Assembly (NCBI RefSeq): GCF_026711005.1
Contig: NZ_JAPPVJ010000004.1
Span: forward strand, 372,001-436,000
From: Sphingobacterium sp. UT-1RO-CII-1
GTDB taxonomy: Bacteria > Bacteroidota > Bacteroidia > Sphingobacteriales > Sphingobacteriaceae
DNA: 64,000 bases
Reading direction: 5' to 3'
A model generated the notes under the pieces. The model was not told where the DNA came from. It was given only the letters and a program-made list of their open reading frames with translations, and did not search any database. The translations under genes were made by a program, and so were the position numbers. Below, piece by piece: positions 36,638-44,926 of the stretch; positions within the stretch are counted from its first letter, which is position 1, and the number at the start of each line of letters is the position of its first letter.

Positions 36638-37885
36638 ATGAAGAAAGCAGTTGATTTTTTTATTAGTTTATTCGGAATCGTCTGTATGTGCATTGCTACT
36701 GCGGTGCAGGCTCAGAGTCCTAACGAGGTGTATCGAAACGAGCAGATAGGCATTTTCATTCGCGCAGAAGGTTCTGAAGGAGGAGGAGACTGGATGTTTG
36801 TAAAAGCTACTATGTTTAAAGCAGAGGTGTCGTTTAATTATAAAGGCACTACTGTAACTATGACCGGTTATAATAGTCAACGTTTCCTACGAAAAGATTA
36901 TCCTTTTCCAGCAGGATTAAAATTGAATGATAGTCAGGTGATGGTTGACGGCTATCCTGCCACCAATTATGTGGAGTATCTGAAATACTATGATGCAATG
37001 AGCAAGAGAGTAGATGCAATAGGGAAGAGCACTAATTATGATAACAAGCAAAGTCTAGAGGAATCGATTACGACAATTGACAATATGATTGCTGAAATAA
37101 AAAGCAAGGAATCCATTTCCCAAATCTCTGATCACTTTAAAAAGCAGCAAAATCTGAGGTATTTTATCCAAAAATTGGAAGAAAAGCGTCAGTCTTTCAA
37201 GGCCGCTATCACAGCGTTGGAGAAGAAGAGTCAAGCTTCAACGATTATTGTCACAGGCACAGCAAGAGGTGCAGACAAAAGTAATTCCTCCGATAAGGGG
37301 AATACTGGAATGCGCAACGATGACTTTTGGAATGGAAGTGCAAATAAAAGCATTTCTTCTGACAAGGAGAATAGTGGAGGTGCCAAAGACGACTTTTGGA
37401 GTGGGAGTACGGAAAAAAGTACGGTTTCTAAAGGCAAGGATGATTTTTGGAATGGAGTTGAAGAAAAATCGAAAATTACAGCAACGAAGCTGAATAGTGC
37501 CAATACTCCTCCTGACAAAAAAGCAGAATTAGTTAAATACATCAATGATGTATACGTTAAAACCCATTATGATGTAGGAGGTAGTTATGAAGATATACCA
37601 AAAGAACAGAAAACCGTAAAAGGTAAAATAGAATCAGTAACACTTGATGGAAAGGTGTTGATTATTTGTCATGGTGGATATCATGTCGAAAAAAAAGAAA
37701 TAATGAAGTTCAAAAGCATTACCATAGACAAATCTTTTGCATTGGGCAGTGGTGAATATTTTGTAAGATGGACGGGGGAACATTCTCATGGTAACCTATT
37801 TACTCTCGTTTCCACAGAAGAAGATGCTAAGGGTTTAAAAGCTGCTGTAGAAGAGCTGATAGAAATCTTAAAATTAGAAAACTAA
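36638..37885 (+). CDS. Secreted protein of unknown function with three DDFW repeats
   Basis: I do not recognise this 415-aa protein. It has a signal peptide ending near VQAQS (about residue 26), a beta-rich region (30-115), a helical coiled-coil-like segment (115-198), a low-complexity linker with DDFWNGS, DDFWSGS and DDFWNGV at residues 228, 251 and 268, and a C-terminal domain (about 280-415) ending in a helical stretch. The linker is rich in Ser, Lys, Asp and Gly. It is the first gene of a three-gene plus-strand operon with a palindromic promoter. A structural or regulatory extracytoplasmic role is likely; nothing in it shows enzyme activity. Confidence 0.7.
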   Translation: MKKAVDFFISLFGIVCMCIATAVQAQSPNEVYRNEQIGIFIRAEGSEGGGDWMFVKATMFKAEVSFNYKGTTVTMTGYNSQRFLRKDYPFPAGLKLNDSQVMVDGYPATNYVEYLKYYDAMSKRVDAIGKSTNYDNKQSLEESITTIDNMIAEIKSKESISQISDHFKKQQNLRYFIQKLEEKRQSFKAAITALEKKSQASTIIVTGTARGADKSNSSDKGNTGMRNDDFWNGSANKSISSDKENSGGAKDDFWSGSTEKSTVSKGKDDFWNGVEEKSKITATKLNSANTPPDKKAELVKYINDVYVKTHYDVGGSYEDIPKEQKTVKGKIESVTLDGKVLIICHGGYHVEKKEIMKFKSITIDKSFALGSGEYFVRWTGEHSHGNLFTLVSTEEDAKGLKAAVEELIEILKLEN

Positions 37886-37899
37886 TTAATATAGAAATT

Positions 37900-39156
37900 A
37901 TGAAAACAATAATAGTAGCACTTTTATCCCTGCTGATTTCGGGTGTGGTATGTGGGCAAACAGTAGATTCTCTTATTGAGATAAATCCATTTGGGATAAA
38001 TAAATACCCAAAAGGTTTTAAAGTTAGATATAACTCCACTATCAAAATTAAGATTAACAATATTAACCCTTTTATGGGAAAAGGATATGTAGATGTAGCT
38101 ACTTCTAATAATGATTTTAATGATTTAAAAAACACTATTGATGCTCTTAAAGGAAATTTAGAAGATTTAAAGGCTGAAATGTATCTAGGAGAATCCGAAA
38201 AAGGGAATTTTCCTCTTAAAGCTCCCATAGATAAGAATTTTCCATACTACTATAACGATTTTTTTGCTGCTTATTCTAACCTTACTAATTTACTTTTACT
38301 AAAAGAACAGCAAGCTAATTATGTAAACAGTATCCTTATTATAAAAGATACTGCTAGCTTTAAAAGTCAAGTTATTCAATTTACTGAGCCAATTAAAAAT
38401 ATTAAATCTTATTATCTAGAATTAGAAGACAAATATAGTTTTTTAAGAGATGCTAATGGCACAACTAAAGAATACTATGCTAAAGAATGGAAAGATGCTC
38501 AATCAAAAAAGGAAAAAGTGTATTGTGAGGAATTTGTCAAAAATATAAACGATGTTAAACAATATTTGGAACAACGATCGGATTTTGTCCAAAATGCATC
38601 GTTTTTTTATCTTGATGATGCAAGGCAAATTCGAGATGACAAAGTTGTTATAACCCCTAAAATTTATGATAAAACAGGAGAGAAACTATTACATACATTT
38701 CCTGACTTCACAATTATCCCAACCAACAAGCTTCGTGTGAATTTTAGTGCAGGTTATCTACTGTCGTTTATTGGAAATGAAGAATATGGAATCCGCTATG
38801 AAAATGATGCAGTGATTGGTGTAACAAAGTTAGAAGATGAGAAATTTTCTCATGCTTTGGGTGGTTTAACTCATGCTTTTTACGATTTCGGAACAGCCTT
38901 AGATTATGGAATATCTGCAGGAATAAGTCTCAATGCAGAAGCTAGAGTGAATTTTTACGGAGGATTGTCCATAGCGTTTATGCAAGAAAATAGACTGGTT
39001 TTAACAAGTGGGGTATCTTTTGTCAACATAAAGCGAATTAATCCGTCCAATTTAGACAATGATCTTAATTTTACGTCATCCAGTGTAGAAATAAAATATA
39101 TAGAACGATATAAACCTGCATTTTTTATTGGACTTACCTACAACTTAAAGAAGTAA
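37900..39156 (+). CDS. Secreted protein of unknown function, possible outer-membrane barrel C-terminus
   Basis: This 418-aa protein is not recognised. The signal peptide ends near VCGQT (about residue 20). The N-terminal domain contains the segment VRYNSTIKIKINNINPF near residue 47, the middle (about 75-220) is helical and charged, and the last 170 residues alternate polar and hydrophobic residues like a small beta barrel, ending in FFIGLTYNLKK. It begins 14 bp after the DDFW-repeat protein and ends 17 bp before the TPR protein, so the three are very likely made together at the cell surface. Confidence 0.68.
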   Translation: MKTIIVALLSLLISGVVCGQTVDSLIEINPFGINKYPKGFKVRYNSTIKIKINNINPFMGKGYVDVATSNNDFNDLKNTIDALKGNLEDLKAEMYLGESEKGNFPLKAPIDKNFPYYYNDFFAAYSNLTNLLLLKEQQANYVNSILIIKDTASFKSQVIQFTEPIKNIKSYYLELEDKYSFLRDANGTTKEYYAKEWKDAQSKKEKVYCEEFVKNINDVKQYLEQRSDFVQNASFFYLDDARQIRDDKVVITPKIYDKTGEKLLHTFPDFTIIPTNKLRVNFSAGYLLSFIGNEEYGIRYENDAVIGVTKLEDEKFSHALGGLTHAFYDFGTALDYGISAGISLNAEARVNFYGGLSIAFMQENRLVLTSGVSFVNIKRINPSNLDNDLNFTSSSVEIKYIERYKPAFFIGLTYNLKK

Positions 39157-39173
39157 AATCTACATCAAATAAC

Positions 39174-40583
39174 ATGAAAAAATTACTATACATATTTATA
39201 TTATTTTTTGCCTTTACGTTGGCACAAGCACAGACTGCCGATGACAAAGCAAAGGCTTATTACCAGGAGGCTTTAAAAGCTTTTGAAATTAAAAATTATC
39301 TACAAGCGCTAGATTACTGTCGACAAGTAACCGATTTGTTAAAAACTACAAATGCGCGCATTGAGCATTTGCGCATCAAAAGTTATTACGAATTAGGTGA
39401 ATATGATAAAGTGAAAAGCTCTATAGAAATCTTTAGTAACCTCCCCGCACAGCCTGAACTTAAAGAAGAAGCGTTGGGGTATCTGGTTAAAATAGAAGAA
39501 AAAGAAAAAGCCGCCGAAGAGAAACGTCTAGCCGATAAACGCAGGTTGGAGCAGGAGTTACTGGTCATAGAGCAAAGACTTGCCAACGAGAAGATTAAAC
39601 AAGAACAAGCTGAAGCCAAAAGCTATGCTGATGCTATGAGCGGTGATGTAAGCGCAATAAGAAGATTTTTAAAAAGCTATCCTAATCATCAAGGAAAGCA
39701 AAATGCGTTAAATTTGTTGGAAAGCCAAGAAGAACGAGCGTATAATAATGCCCTTGTAAAAGACGATATTGGAGTATATGAAGACTATTTGAAAACGTTT
39801 TATGATGGTAAACACAAAAATCTTATAACAGATGGGTTGAATAAAGCAAAAGAGAAAAAGGCTTATGAGAAGGTTGTTCGCGCGAATTCTGTAGTCGAAT
39901 GTGAAACGTATTTAAATACTTATCCGACTGGGGCAAATAAAGTAGAGGTGATGACTGTTTATGAAAATACGCTGAATGCAGAGGGGCAGCAGGCTCTACT
40001 TTTAAAAGACTATAAGAGAGCAGAGACGCTGTATGAGAAGTATATAGCCATTTTCCCTCAAGGTAGTCAGGTAAAAGTGGCGCAAGCTAAACTCAATCAG
40101 GCTCAGTCCGGACTAAAACGTACAGCGGCTATAGCGGCCAGACGCAATAAAACATACTATATGTTGAGTTATGGGACAAACAAAAGTTTTGGTGTAGAAG
40201 TGGGGAGGCTAAAGGTGTCCCATGGTTTGTCTGTTTATTGGGGGGTGAATTATAGCTTTCCTTTGCCAGGTTTTTCTTCTCCAATGGAATTGGAGTCTCT
40301 TGATGTCTATAGCGGAGATGAGGATCTGAAGAAATCTTTTGCTGCCTCCAGCTTTGGGTTCACTATGAAAGTTGCCTATCCGCTGTGGGCTTATGCCGGT
40401 GCTGGTGTCAGATACCAAACCTATGAAGACGGCACAGACTCTTATAAGCTTACTGGCGAAAAAACATGGCAAGTTTATCCAGAGGTCGGTTTTAAGGGTT
40501 TGATAGGTAGGTGGTTAGTGTTGAAAGCAGGAGTTCAATTTTTTAAAGAAAAGCCTGTTGTGCAATTCGGGGTGGGATTTTAA
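39174..40583 (+). CDS. Secreted TPR/coiled-coil protein with C-terminal outer-membrane barrel
   Basis: This 469-aa protein has a signal peptide ending near AQAQT (about residue 20), a TPR-like pair (about 22-100, AKAYYQEALKAFEIKNYLQAL), a charged coiled coil (about 105-150), more TPR-like helices to about 310, and a beta-rich C-terminal domain ending in QFGVGF, whose terminal phenylalanine is typical of barrel proteins inserted by Bam. It closes the unknown operon. A role as an outer-membrane scaffold is an inference. The alternating helix/barrel design recalls the middle gene. Confidence 0.68.
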   Translation: MKKLLYIFILFFAFTLAQAQTADDKAKAYYQEALKAFEIKNYLQALDYCRQVTDLLKTTNARIEHLRIKSYYELGEYDKVKSSIEIFSNLPAQPELKEEALGYLVKIEEKEKAAEEKRLADKRRLEQELLVIEQRLANEKIKQEQAEAKSYADAMSGDVSAIRRFLKSYPNHQGKQNALNLLESQEERAYNNALVKDDIGVYEDYLKTFYDGKHKNLITDGLNKAKEKKAYEKVVRANSVVECETYLNTYPTGANKVEVMTVYENTLNAEGQQALLLKDYKRAETLYEKYIAIFPQGSQVKVAQAKLNQAQSGLKRTAAIAARRNKTYYMLSYGTNKSFGVEVGRLKVSHGLSVYWGVNYSFPLPGFSSPMELESLDVYSGDEDLKKSFAASSFGFTMKVAYPLWAYAGAGVRYQTYEDGTDSYKLTGEKTWQVYPEVGFKGLIGRWLVLKAGVQFFKEKPVVQFGVGF

Positions 40584-40607
40584 TTAAAATAGAACAGTTG
40601 GAATATT

Positions 40608-40896
40608 ATGAAATAGGTTGTTCAAAGAACGCTGTCAACAGTTGTATTAATAGGTGTGTTGTTGTTAGGGTTACGTGCGTAGACTGTGGATCTTCGTGAA
40701 AGAGAGGTTGTCCTCGACCTATATACAAGCATAAACATGTAGGATACCATTATCGAAAGAGGGAAATACCAACTGCTAATCAAGAAACTACTTCAAAAAT
40801 TTCGAGTATGCTGCAAAATTAAAAAAGGATAGCGCCAGCTATCAACCTCTCCCTACTTTTGCTGTGTCTCATATACAAAGTAAGAGCAGGGTATAG
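40608..40896 (+). pseudogene. Decayed gene for a small secreted protein
   Basis: Translation from the ATG at 40608 gives MK, a stop, then VVQRTLSTVVLIGVLLLGLRA, a stop, TVDLREREVVLDLYTSINM, a stop, and DTIIERGKYQLLIK. All three stops are TAG, each one transition from CAG; restoring Gln after LRA recreates a typical signal-peptide end AQT. Near 40790 the coding signal shifts frame to NYFKNFEYAAKLKKDS and continues to a TAG at 40894. This looks like a gene of about 95 codons broken by three nonsense changes and one frameshift. It follows the unknown operon by 24 bp and may once have been part of it. Confidence 0.5.
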
Positions 40897-40910
40897 CACA
40901 GATCATAACG

Positions 40911-41600
40911 CTACAGCTCTTTGATATGCTTATTAATAACTTCGGCCCGTCTATAGTTTTTATCAGCTCGGCGGATTAGATTATTGTACATTTCAAAAAC
41001 AGTCTCCCCATATTCTGCATATAAATCCTGGTAATCAAACACATCAGATAAAACCTCTCTAAACTCCTCCTGATCTCTATCTAGCGATACGATATCTACC
41101 TGAGCTTCTGTGAAATTGCGATATATCTGATGGATATTATCCCACAGATCTTCGTCAATCCAGCTTTCCTTTTCATAAATCATATCAAAATGTTTCTGAT
41201 ACCACGTGTTTTCGGCATTGATCTCAATCTCTACTTCTTCCAGTAGATCACCGTGATCGATAATGTTTTTGAACAAATCAGCCATTTCTATATTAAGCTC
41301 AAAATCTTCATCTATTTCATCAAGAGGTAATATCGACGGTGGTTTTATATTTAAGAACACTTCTACGATATCCATTTCTTGCTCTATAGGTAGCAGTTGA
41401 AACTCCAACGCAGTGATTTCCATGTCTAATTTTTCTAGAATCTGATAATGTGCTTTCAACTCTTGTTGCATGCTCCAAGTAAGGTCATGCATAAGGTAGT
41501 GCGAAGCTAACCCTTGCTTTTCAAAATCCAACTGAGGTTTTTCAAAATCGAAACGTAGTATGATAGGTCTTAATGGATGTTCTCGAACGATTTCTTTCAT
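40911..41600 (-). CDS. Hypothetical acidic helical protein
   Basis: This 229-aa protein is not recognised. It has no signal peptide or membrane segment. It is very acidic and predicted to be mostly helical, with many Glu/Asp-rich stretches such as LPLDEIDEDFELNIEMADL and EEVEIEINAENTWYQ, suggesting a coiled-coil cytoplasmic protein. The gene stands alone on the minus strand; a TAGATTTG box occurs about 105 bp upstream on its strand. Its partner may be the similarly placed 41810-42427 gene. Confidence 0.6.
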   Translation of the reverse strand: MKEIVREHPLRPIILRFDFEKPQLDFEKQGLASHYLMHDLTWSMQQELKAHYQILEKLDMEITALEFQLLPIEQEMDIVEVFLNIKPPSILPLDEIDEDFELNIEMADLFKNIIDHGDLLEEVEIEINAENTWYQKHFDMIYEKESWIDEDLWDNIHQIYRNFTEAQVDIVSLDRDQEEFREVLSDVFDYQDLYAEYGETVFEMYNNLIRRADKNYRRAEVINKHIKEL

Positions 41601-41758
41601 CTTTTTATGCTGTTAATGGTTGAGAAAAAACAACCGCCATATGCAATCTATGAGCAATGAAATTACTTTATGCTTCAAGATACAGAATGGCGGTGTTATT
41701 TTCAAATCTATTCATGCGTTACAATACGCTATTTGCCTGTGTAAGGCTGTTATCAAAT

Positions 41759-41777
41759 ACTTCCTCCCGGAGGAAGT
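41759..41777 (-). terminator. GC-rich hairpin after the FN3-like gene
   Basis: ACTTCCTCC and GGAGGAAGT flank a single C (effective loop CCG), a strong compact stem 33 bp beyond the stop of the minus-strand gene at 41810. It probably ends that transcript. Confidence 0.5.
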
Positions 41778-41809
41778 TAGCTGTTAATCCATAAATGATG
41801 GGTAGTTAT

Positions 41810-42427
41810 TTAAAGTACATAACTACTCGTGCTGGCGCTGTAATTTGGCGTAGGGTCAATACCCACATAACTTGCGCGGAACTCATATTCTTTAAATGCT
41901 TCCAGCCCCTCGACAATACAACTGCTTTTCGAACTCAGTTGCGATACCCATTCGTCGGTACTGTTTTTTAAACGGTACTGAAAGTCATACATACGTGCTC
42001 CAACCCAACGATTGGTGCGCAGTATTATTCGCCCACTCCCGATTTGGCTCGGCTCGGCGACTGGTCGCTGTGCTTTTGGGACTAATCCGCTATAAGACTG
42101 GTTGGGCTTATATAACATAAAACCCGCCGCGAGTATGATCGTGCCATCCCCATTAGCGATGGTGTCTACATACTTGCTTAGTTCTTTGAGGATATAGACA
42201 AGTTCCTTTCGCTTTTGTTTACGTATCATAATCGCACGTGTGTCACGGTAGGCAGCTTCAGTTGCCGAGTTGCGAAATTCAGCCAGTGCTGTTTCAAGCT
42301 CTGATAATTCAGGGCTTGGACTTGCGAATAAAGTTGACTCAGAAGTCATCTTAGTAAAGATTTGTTCAGCGGTTTGCATCAACTGAACGTCGGTTTGTTC
42401 TTTTTCCGACAATTTTAATTTGCTCAT
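41810..42427 (-). CDS. Hypothetical protein with helical N-terminus and fibronectin type III-like C-terminus
   Basis: This 205-aa protein has no signal peptide. Residues 1-90 are helical and charged (LSEKEQTDVQLMQTAEQIF onward); the segment GDGTIILAAGFMLYKP follows, and the last 80 residues (SGRIILRTNRWVGARMYDFQYRL to EFRASYVGIDPTPNYSASTSSYVL) resemble a fibronectin type III domain. Such proteins recur in Bacteroidota with no known function. A TATGTTTG box on the minus strand at 42483-42476 may be its promoter, next to a large inverted repeat. Confidence 0.62.
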   Translation of the reverse strand: MSKLKLSEKEQTDVQLMQTAEQIFTKMTSESTLFASPSPELSELETALAEFRNSATEAAYRDTRAIMIRKQKRKELVYILKELSKYVDTIANGDGTIILAAGFMLYKPNQSYSGLVPKAQRPVAEPSQIGSGRIILRTNRWVGARMYDFQYRLKNSTDEWVSQLSSKSSCIVEGLEAFKEYEFRASYVGIDPTPNYSASTSSYVL

Positions 42428-42475
42428 GTCTTTTCATTTAATGTTTACAAAATATTTATTGTGCTAGCAACGATA

Positions 42476-42483
42476 CAAACATA
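42476..42483 (-). promoter_or_regulatory. TAnnTTTG box for the FN3-like gene
   Basis: Read on the minus strand this is TATGTTTG, a perfect -7 box 49 bp before the ATG at 42427. The position where a -33 element is expected (about 42503) borders the 20-bp inverted repeat at 42506-42565. Confidence 0.35.
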
Positions 42484-42505
42484 CGACAGCGTTCATGACA
42501 TGGAG

Positions 42506-42565
42506 GGGGTAATATTCCGCCAAAATTCGGAAAGCTCGAAAAACTTTTTGGCGGAATATTACCCC
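42506..42565. repeat. 20-bp perfect inverted repeat with 20-nt loop
   Basis: GGGGTAATATTCCGCCAAAA (42506-42525) and its exact complement (42546-42565) flank a 20-nt spacer. The stem is very stable and has no T-run. It may be an operator, a terminator for transcripts from the repeat array, or a small mobile-element remnant. Confidence 0.7.
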
Positions 42566-42667
42566 TGTTTCAAACTGTTTATCTAGAAAAGTAGCACGGA
42601 AATCGATCTTTTAAGAGGTCTAAGAGCGTTTTTGTATTTATATCTTGTTTTTGGTTAATGCTTTTTT

Positions 42668-42856
42668 CCGTCTGGGTTTTATCTTTTCCCGTCTAGGTTT
42701 TCCTTTTTCCCGTCTGGGTTTTCCTTTTTTCCGTCTGGGTTTTATCTTTTCCCGTCTGGGTTTTATCTTTTCCCGTCTAGGTTTTCCTTTTTCCCGTCTG
42801 GGTTTTGCTTTTTCCCGTCTGGGTTTTGCTTTTTCCCGTCTGGGTTTTATCCTTCT
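42668..42856. repeat. 21-bp tandem repeat array, nine units
   Basis: Nine head-to-tail units of the type CCGTCTGGGTTTT plus an 8-nt tail (ATCTTTTC, CCTTTTTC or GCTTTTTC). Units differ mainly at the tail and at one G/A; the last unit is degenerate. A plus-strand frame reads FSRLGF heptads, but it opens with TTG, has no upstream signal and looks accidental. The array lies 72 bp past the stop of the AraC gene. Confidence 0.85.
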
Positions 42857-42928
42857 CCATCTGTATATCTCATATTCTTCCTCTATTCGGAGTACTATCT
42901 TGCCTTATCCTGATAAGTGTATAAGTTC

Positions 42929-43924
42929 TTACTCTCTTTCTTCTACTCCTTTTTTTTCAAACTTTGCTAATTCCTGAGTTTCCTTTAGTTGTCTTTCCGC
43001 AGCAGGCGTGTGCCCAAAATACTTAACATACTGCTTAATGAAATATTTTGCGGTCGAAAAATGTAGCCTAAAGGCAATCATATCGACGGATAAATCTGTG
43101 CGCCTCAGCATTTCTCTTCCTTTATAAATGCGGATTGACTGAATGGCCGAATTTACGGTAAGTCCATTTTCTTTGAAAACGCGATAAAGTGTGCGATCAC
43201 TGGTCAGAAGTTCTTTTGCCATAGTGGAAATATTAATTCCTTCGTCCATATAATGTGCCCGTATATACTCTTTAGCTAAGTGAAAAAGAGAAACATCGGC
43301 ATGCTTTATAGCTTTTGACTGTTCTACTAAGTCTCCGTGGTAGGTTTCTAAAAGTTGGATGACGGGAGCCGATAGTTTATAACGCAATGCAAACGGAGAC
43401 TCTTTAAGCTGTTGAATTTGTTCTAATACTTTACGGATACGGTAAAGTATTTTTACGGGCGGCAGTATATGGAAGGTGTTATCTTGGTCATGCGCAAATA
43501 ATTTCCATTCCTTCTGTAAGCCCGATAAATCGCTAATTTCTAGTCCTATCCATATCAACCACATTTTGCCGGGAGTAAGTTGGAACTGTACTTCATTATC
43601 TCGGTTGAAAAAACCAATGTATTCGAATGTCAGCAACTGCTGTTTCTGCGGTGCTCCTATAGTTGATTCGCCTAGCAATTGAAAGGCTAGCCAAAAGGTC
43701 TGCTCTGTGTTGTGAAGCCTGAGATACCACTCATCCGCATGCTGGCATTTCATTTCTATAAAACTGATTTCGTCTATTGTACGTTTGGCTAAGTAGTAGC
43801 CCGAGTTACAGATCAGGAAATCATCCTGTTGCAGAAAATTGAAAAAACGCACTTTAGGCGGCTTATGAGCGGCGCCTGATTGTTTCTTAGGAGGAGCAAG
43901 AGCGAGTGAGTGACGAAGAATCAT
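42929..43924 (-). CDS. AraC family transcriptional regulator
   Basis: This 331-aa regulator has a long N-terminal sensing region without recognised motif (about 1-215) and a C-terminal AraC DNA-binding domain (about 217-320: INISTMAKELLTSDRTLYRVFKENGLTVNSAIQSIRIYKGREML and SVDMIAFRLHFSTAKYFIKQYVKYFGHTP). The length matches the family. Its upstream gap carries palindrome promoter copy 2, which faces away from it. The effector is unknown. Confidence 0.88.
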   Translation of the reverse strand: MILRHSLALAPPKKQSGAAHKPPKVRFFNFLQQDDFLICNSGYYLAKRTIDEISFIEMKCQHADEWYLRLHNTEQTFWLAFQLLGESTIGAPQKQQLLTFEYIGFFNRDNEVQFQLTPGKMWLIWIGLEISDLSGLQKEWKLFAHDQDNTFHILPPVKILYRIRKVLEQIQQLKESPFALRYKLSAPVIQLLETYHGDLVEQSKAIKHADVSLFHLAKEYIRAHYMDEGINISTMAKELLTSDRTLYRVFKENGLTVNSAIQSIRIYKGREMLRRTDLSVDMIAFRLHFSTAKYFIKQYVKYFGHTPAAERQLKETQELAKFEKKGVEERE

Positions 43925-44425
43925 AGCATTAAGCTTTTGGGTTAGCGACCTTAAGATACAACTCTTTTGTCACCTTCCCAAAGTATAACAGGCTTTTAAG
44001 GGCTGGATAAGCTTTTGAAAACTAGTGAAAATACCTAGAGTTGGGTATTTTATATACAGAATACAGTCTATACTTTTGGCTAGTGAGCTTTCAGTTGTCA
44101 ATCATTAGGTTTAAAAGTGATTTACAGGTAAAGCATACGGTATCGATTTATACATAGACTATTAACCTTTTAGTACATAAAATAGTGCGAGTAATGTTGT
44201 TTTTCTAGTAAAGGTGCCCAAGTAAGAGGCATCTTTACTTCTAGTTAGGATCATACGTAGACATAAAAGACTGTATTACTGTTAAAGGATTATCCAGTTA
44301 ACGTATAAATGTAAAAGAGATTGTGCAAATATGAATGATGTCGAACGAGCATGTATATCATTAGAAATACGCATGATGTCGTTTGGATATGCTACATAGC
44401 CATTGAAATATAAATTAAGATAGCG
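43925..44425. other. 501-bp region between AraC gene and zinc-ribbon gene
   Basis: It contains the palindrome promoter copy 2 (44028-44078). Between 44080 and 44425 I see no convincing gene, only a 22-codon frame at 44330, so the downstream gene would have a leader of about 340 nt. A minus-strand frame at 44282-44530 overlaps the zinc-ribbon gene and has no supporting features. Confidence 0.5.
44028..44078 (+). promoter_or_regulatory. Palindrome promoter, copy 2
   Basis: AAAATACC-TAGAGTTG-GGTATTTT (44028-44051) is followed after exactly 19 nt by TACTTTTG (44071-44078). It differs from copy 1 (36546) at two loop-proximal positions only, with identical spacing to the TAnnTTTG box. It points toward the gene at 44426. 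Confidence 0.58.
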
Positions 44426-44926
44426 TTGAAAACTCCAAATCCATATACTGTAACGAATAGCGACTTTACCCATCATATAGATGTTGTTTGTCCGCGCTGC
44501 GATAAGAAAGCACTTGTTAAAGGTGCGCACCTCTATTTGCCAATGGCCGACTTGGAAGAAAAAGTAAGTTTTTCCTGTCTGAGCTGTGGTTATAATATTA
44601 AATACGCCAATACTCCTAAACTTACAGTATATGTAAATAGTAAAGGAGTGCCTAAATATAGCAGATTATTGCACCTCAACACAGCGATCGATCCTTTTTT
44701 TGGATTTACCTTGTGGTATATTCTTGAGGCAAACGATGGCATTCTGTGGGCCTATAACAAAGAACATCTGTCCATAATTGAACATTATATTGCTGCCCCT
44801 CTACGGGAGCGTAATGGCCTGCCTCATCAAAACAATAGCTTAGCAAGTCGTCTGCCCAAATGGGTGAGTGCGGCCAAGAACAGAGACTACCTTTTGCGGC
44901 TCATAGCCCGTGTCCGTCAAAAGTAA
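44426..44926 (+). CDS. Hypothetical protein with N-terminal zinc ribbon, TTG start
   Basis: This 166-aa protein starts with TTG after an AAGA stretch. It has a four-cysteine zinc ribbon: VCPRCDKKA (near residue 20) and FSCLSCGYN (near 51). The rest contains LHLNTAIDPFFGFTLWYILEANDGILWAYNKEHL, a pattern found in Bacteroidota and proteobacterial cytoplasmic proteins of unknown function. It is probably cytoplasmic; nucleic-acid or protein binding would be a guess. A hairpin follows the stop. Confidence 0.68.
   Translation: MKTPNPYTVTNSDFTHHIDVVCPRCDKKALVKGAHLYLPMADLEEKVSFSCLSCGYNIKYANTPKLTVYVNSKGVPKYSRLLHLNTAIDPFFGFTLWYILEANDGILWAYNKEHLSIIEHYIAAPLRERNGLPHQNNSLASRLPKWVSAAKNRDYLLRLIARVRQK

Noticed and set aside
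40608..40896. TAG stop-codon reassignment
   Set aside because: Intact genes in the window terminate with TAG (for example at 736, 12865 and 34817), and a frameshift is needed as well, so ordinary decay explains the region.
42645..42977. Plus-strand 110-codon frame encoding FSRLGF heptad repeats
   Set aside because: It starts with TTG, has no ribosome-binding site, is created by a 21-bp DNA repeat and overlaps the end of the AraC gene. I treat it as a repeat array.
44282..44530. Minus-strand 82-codon frame
   Set aside because: It overlaps the zinc-ribbon gene and has no recognisable feature.
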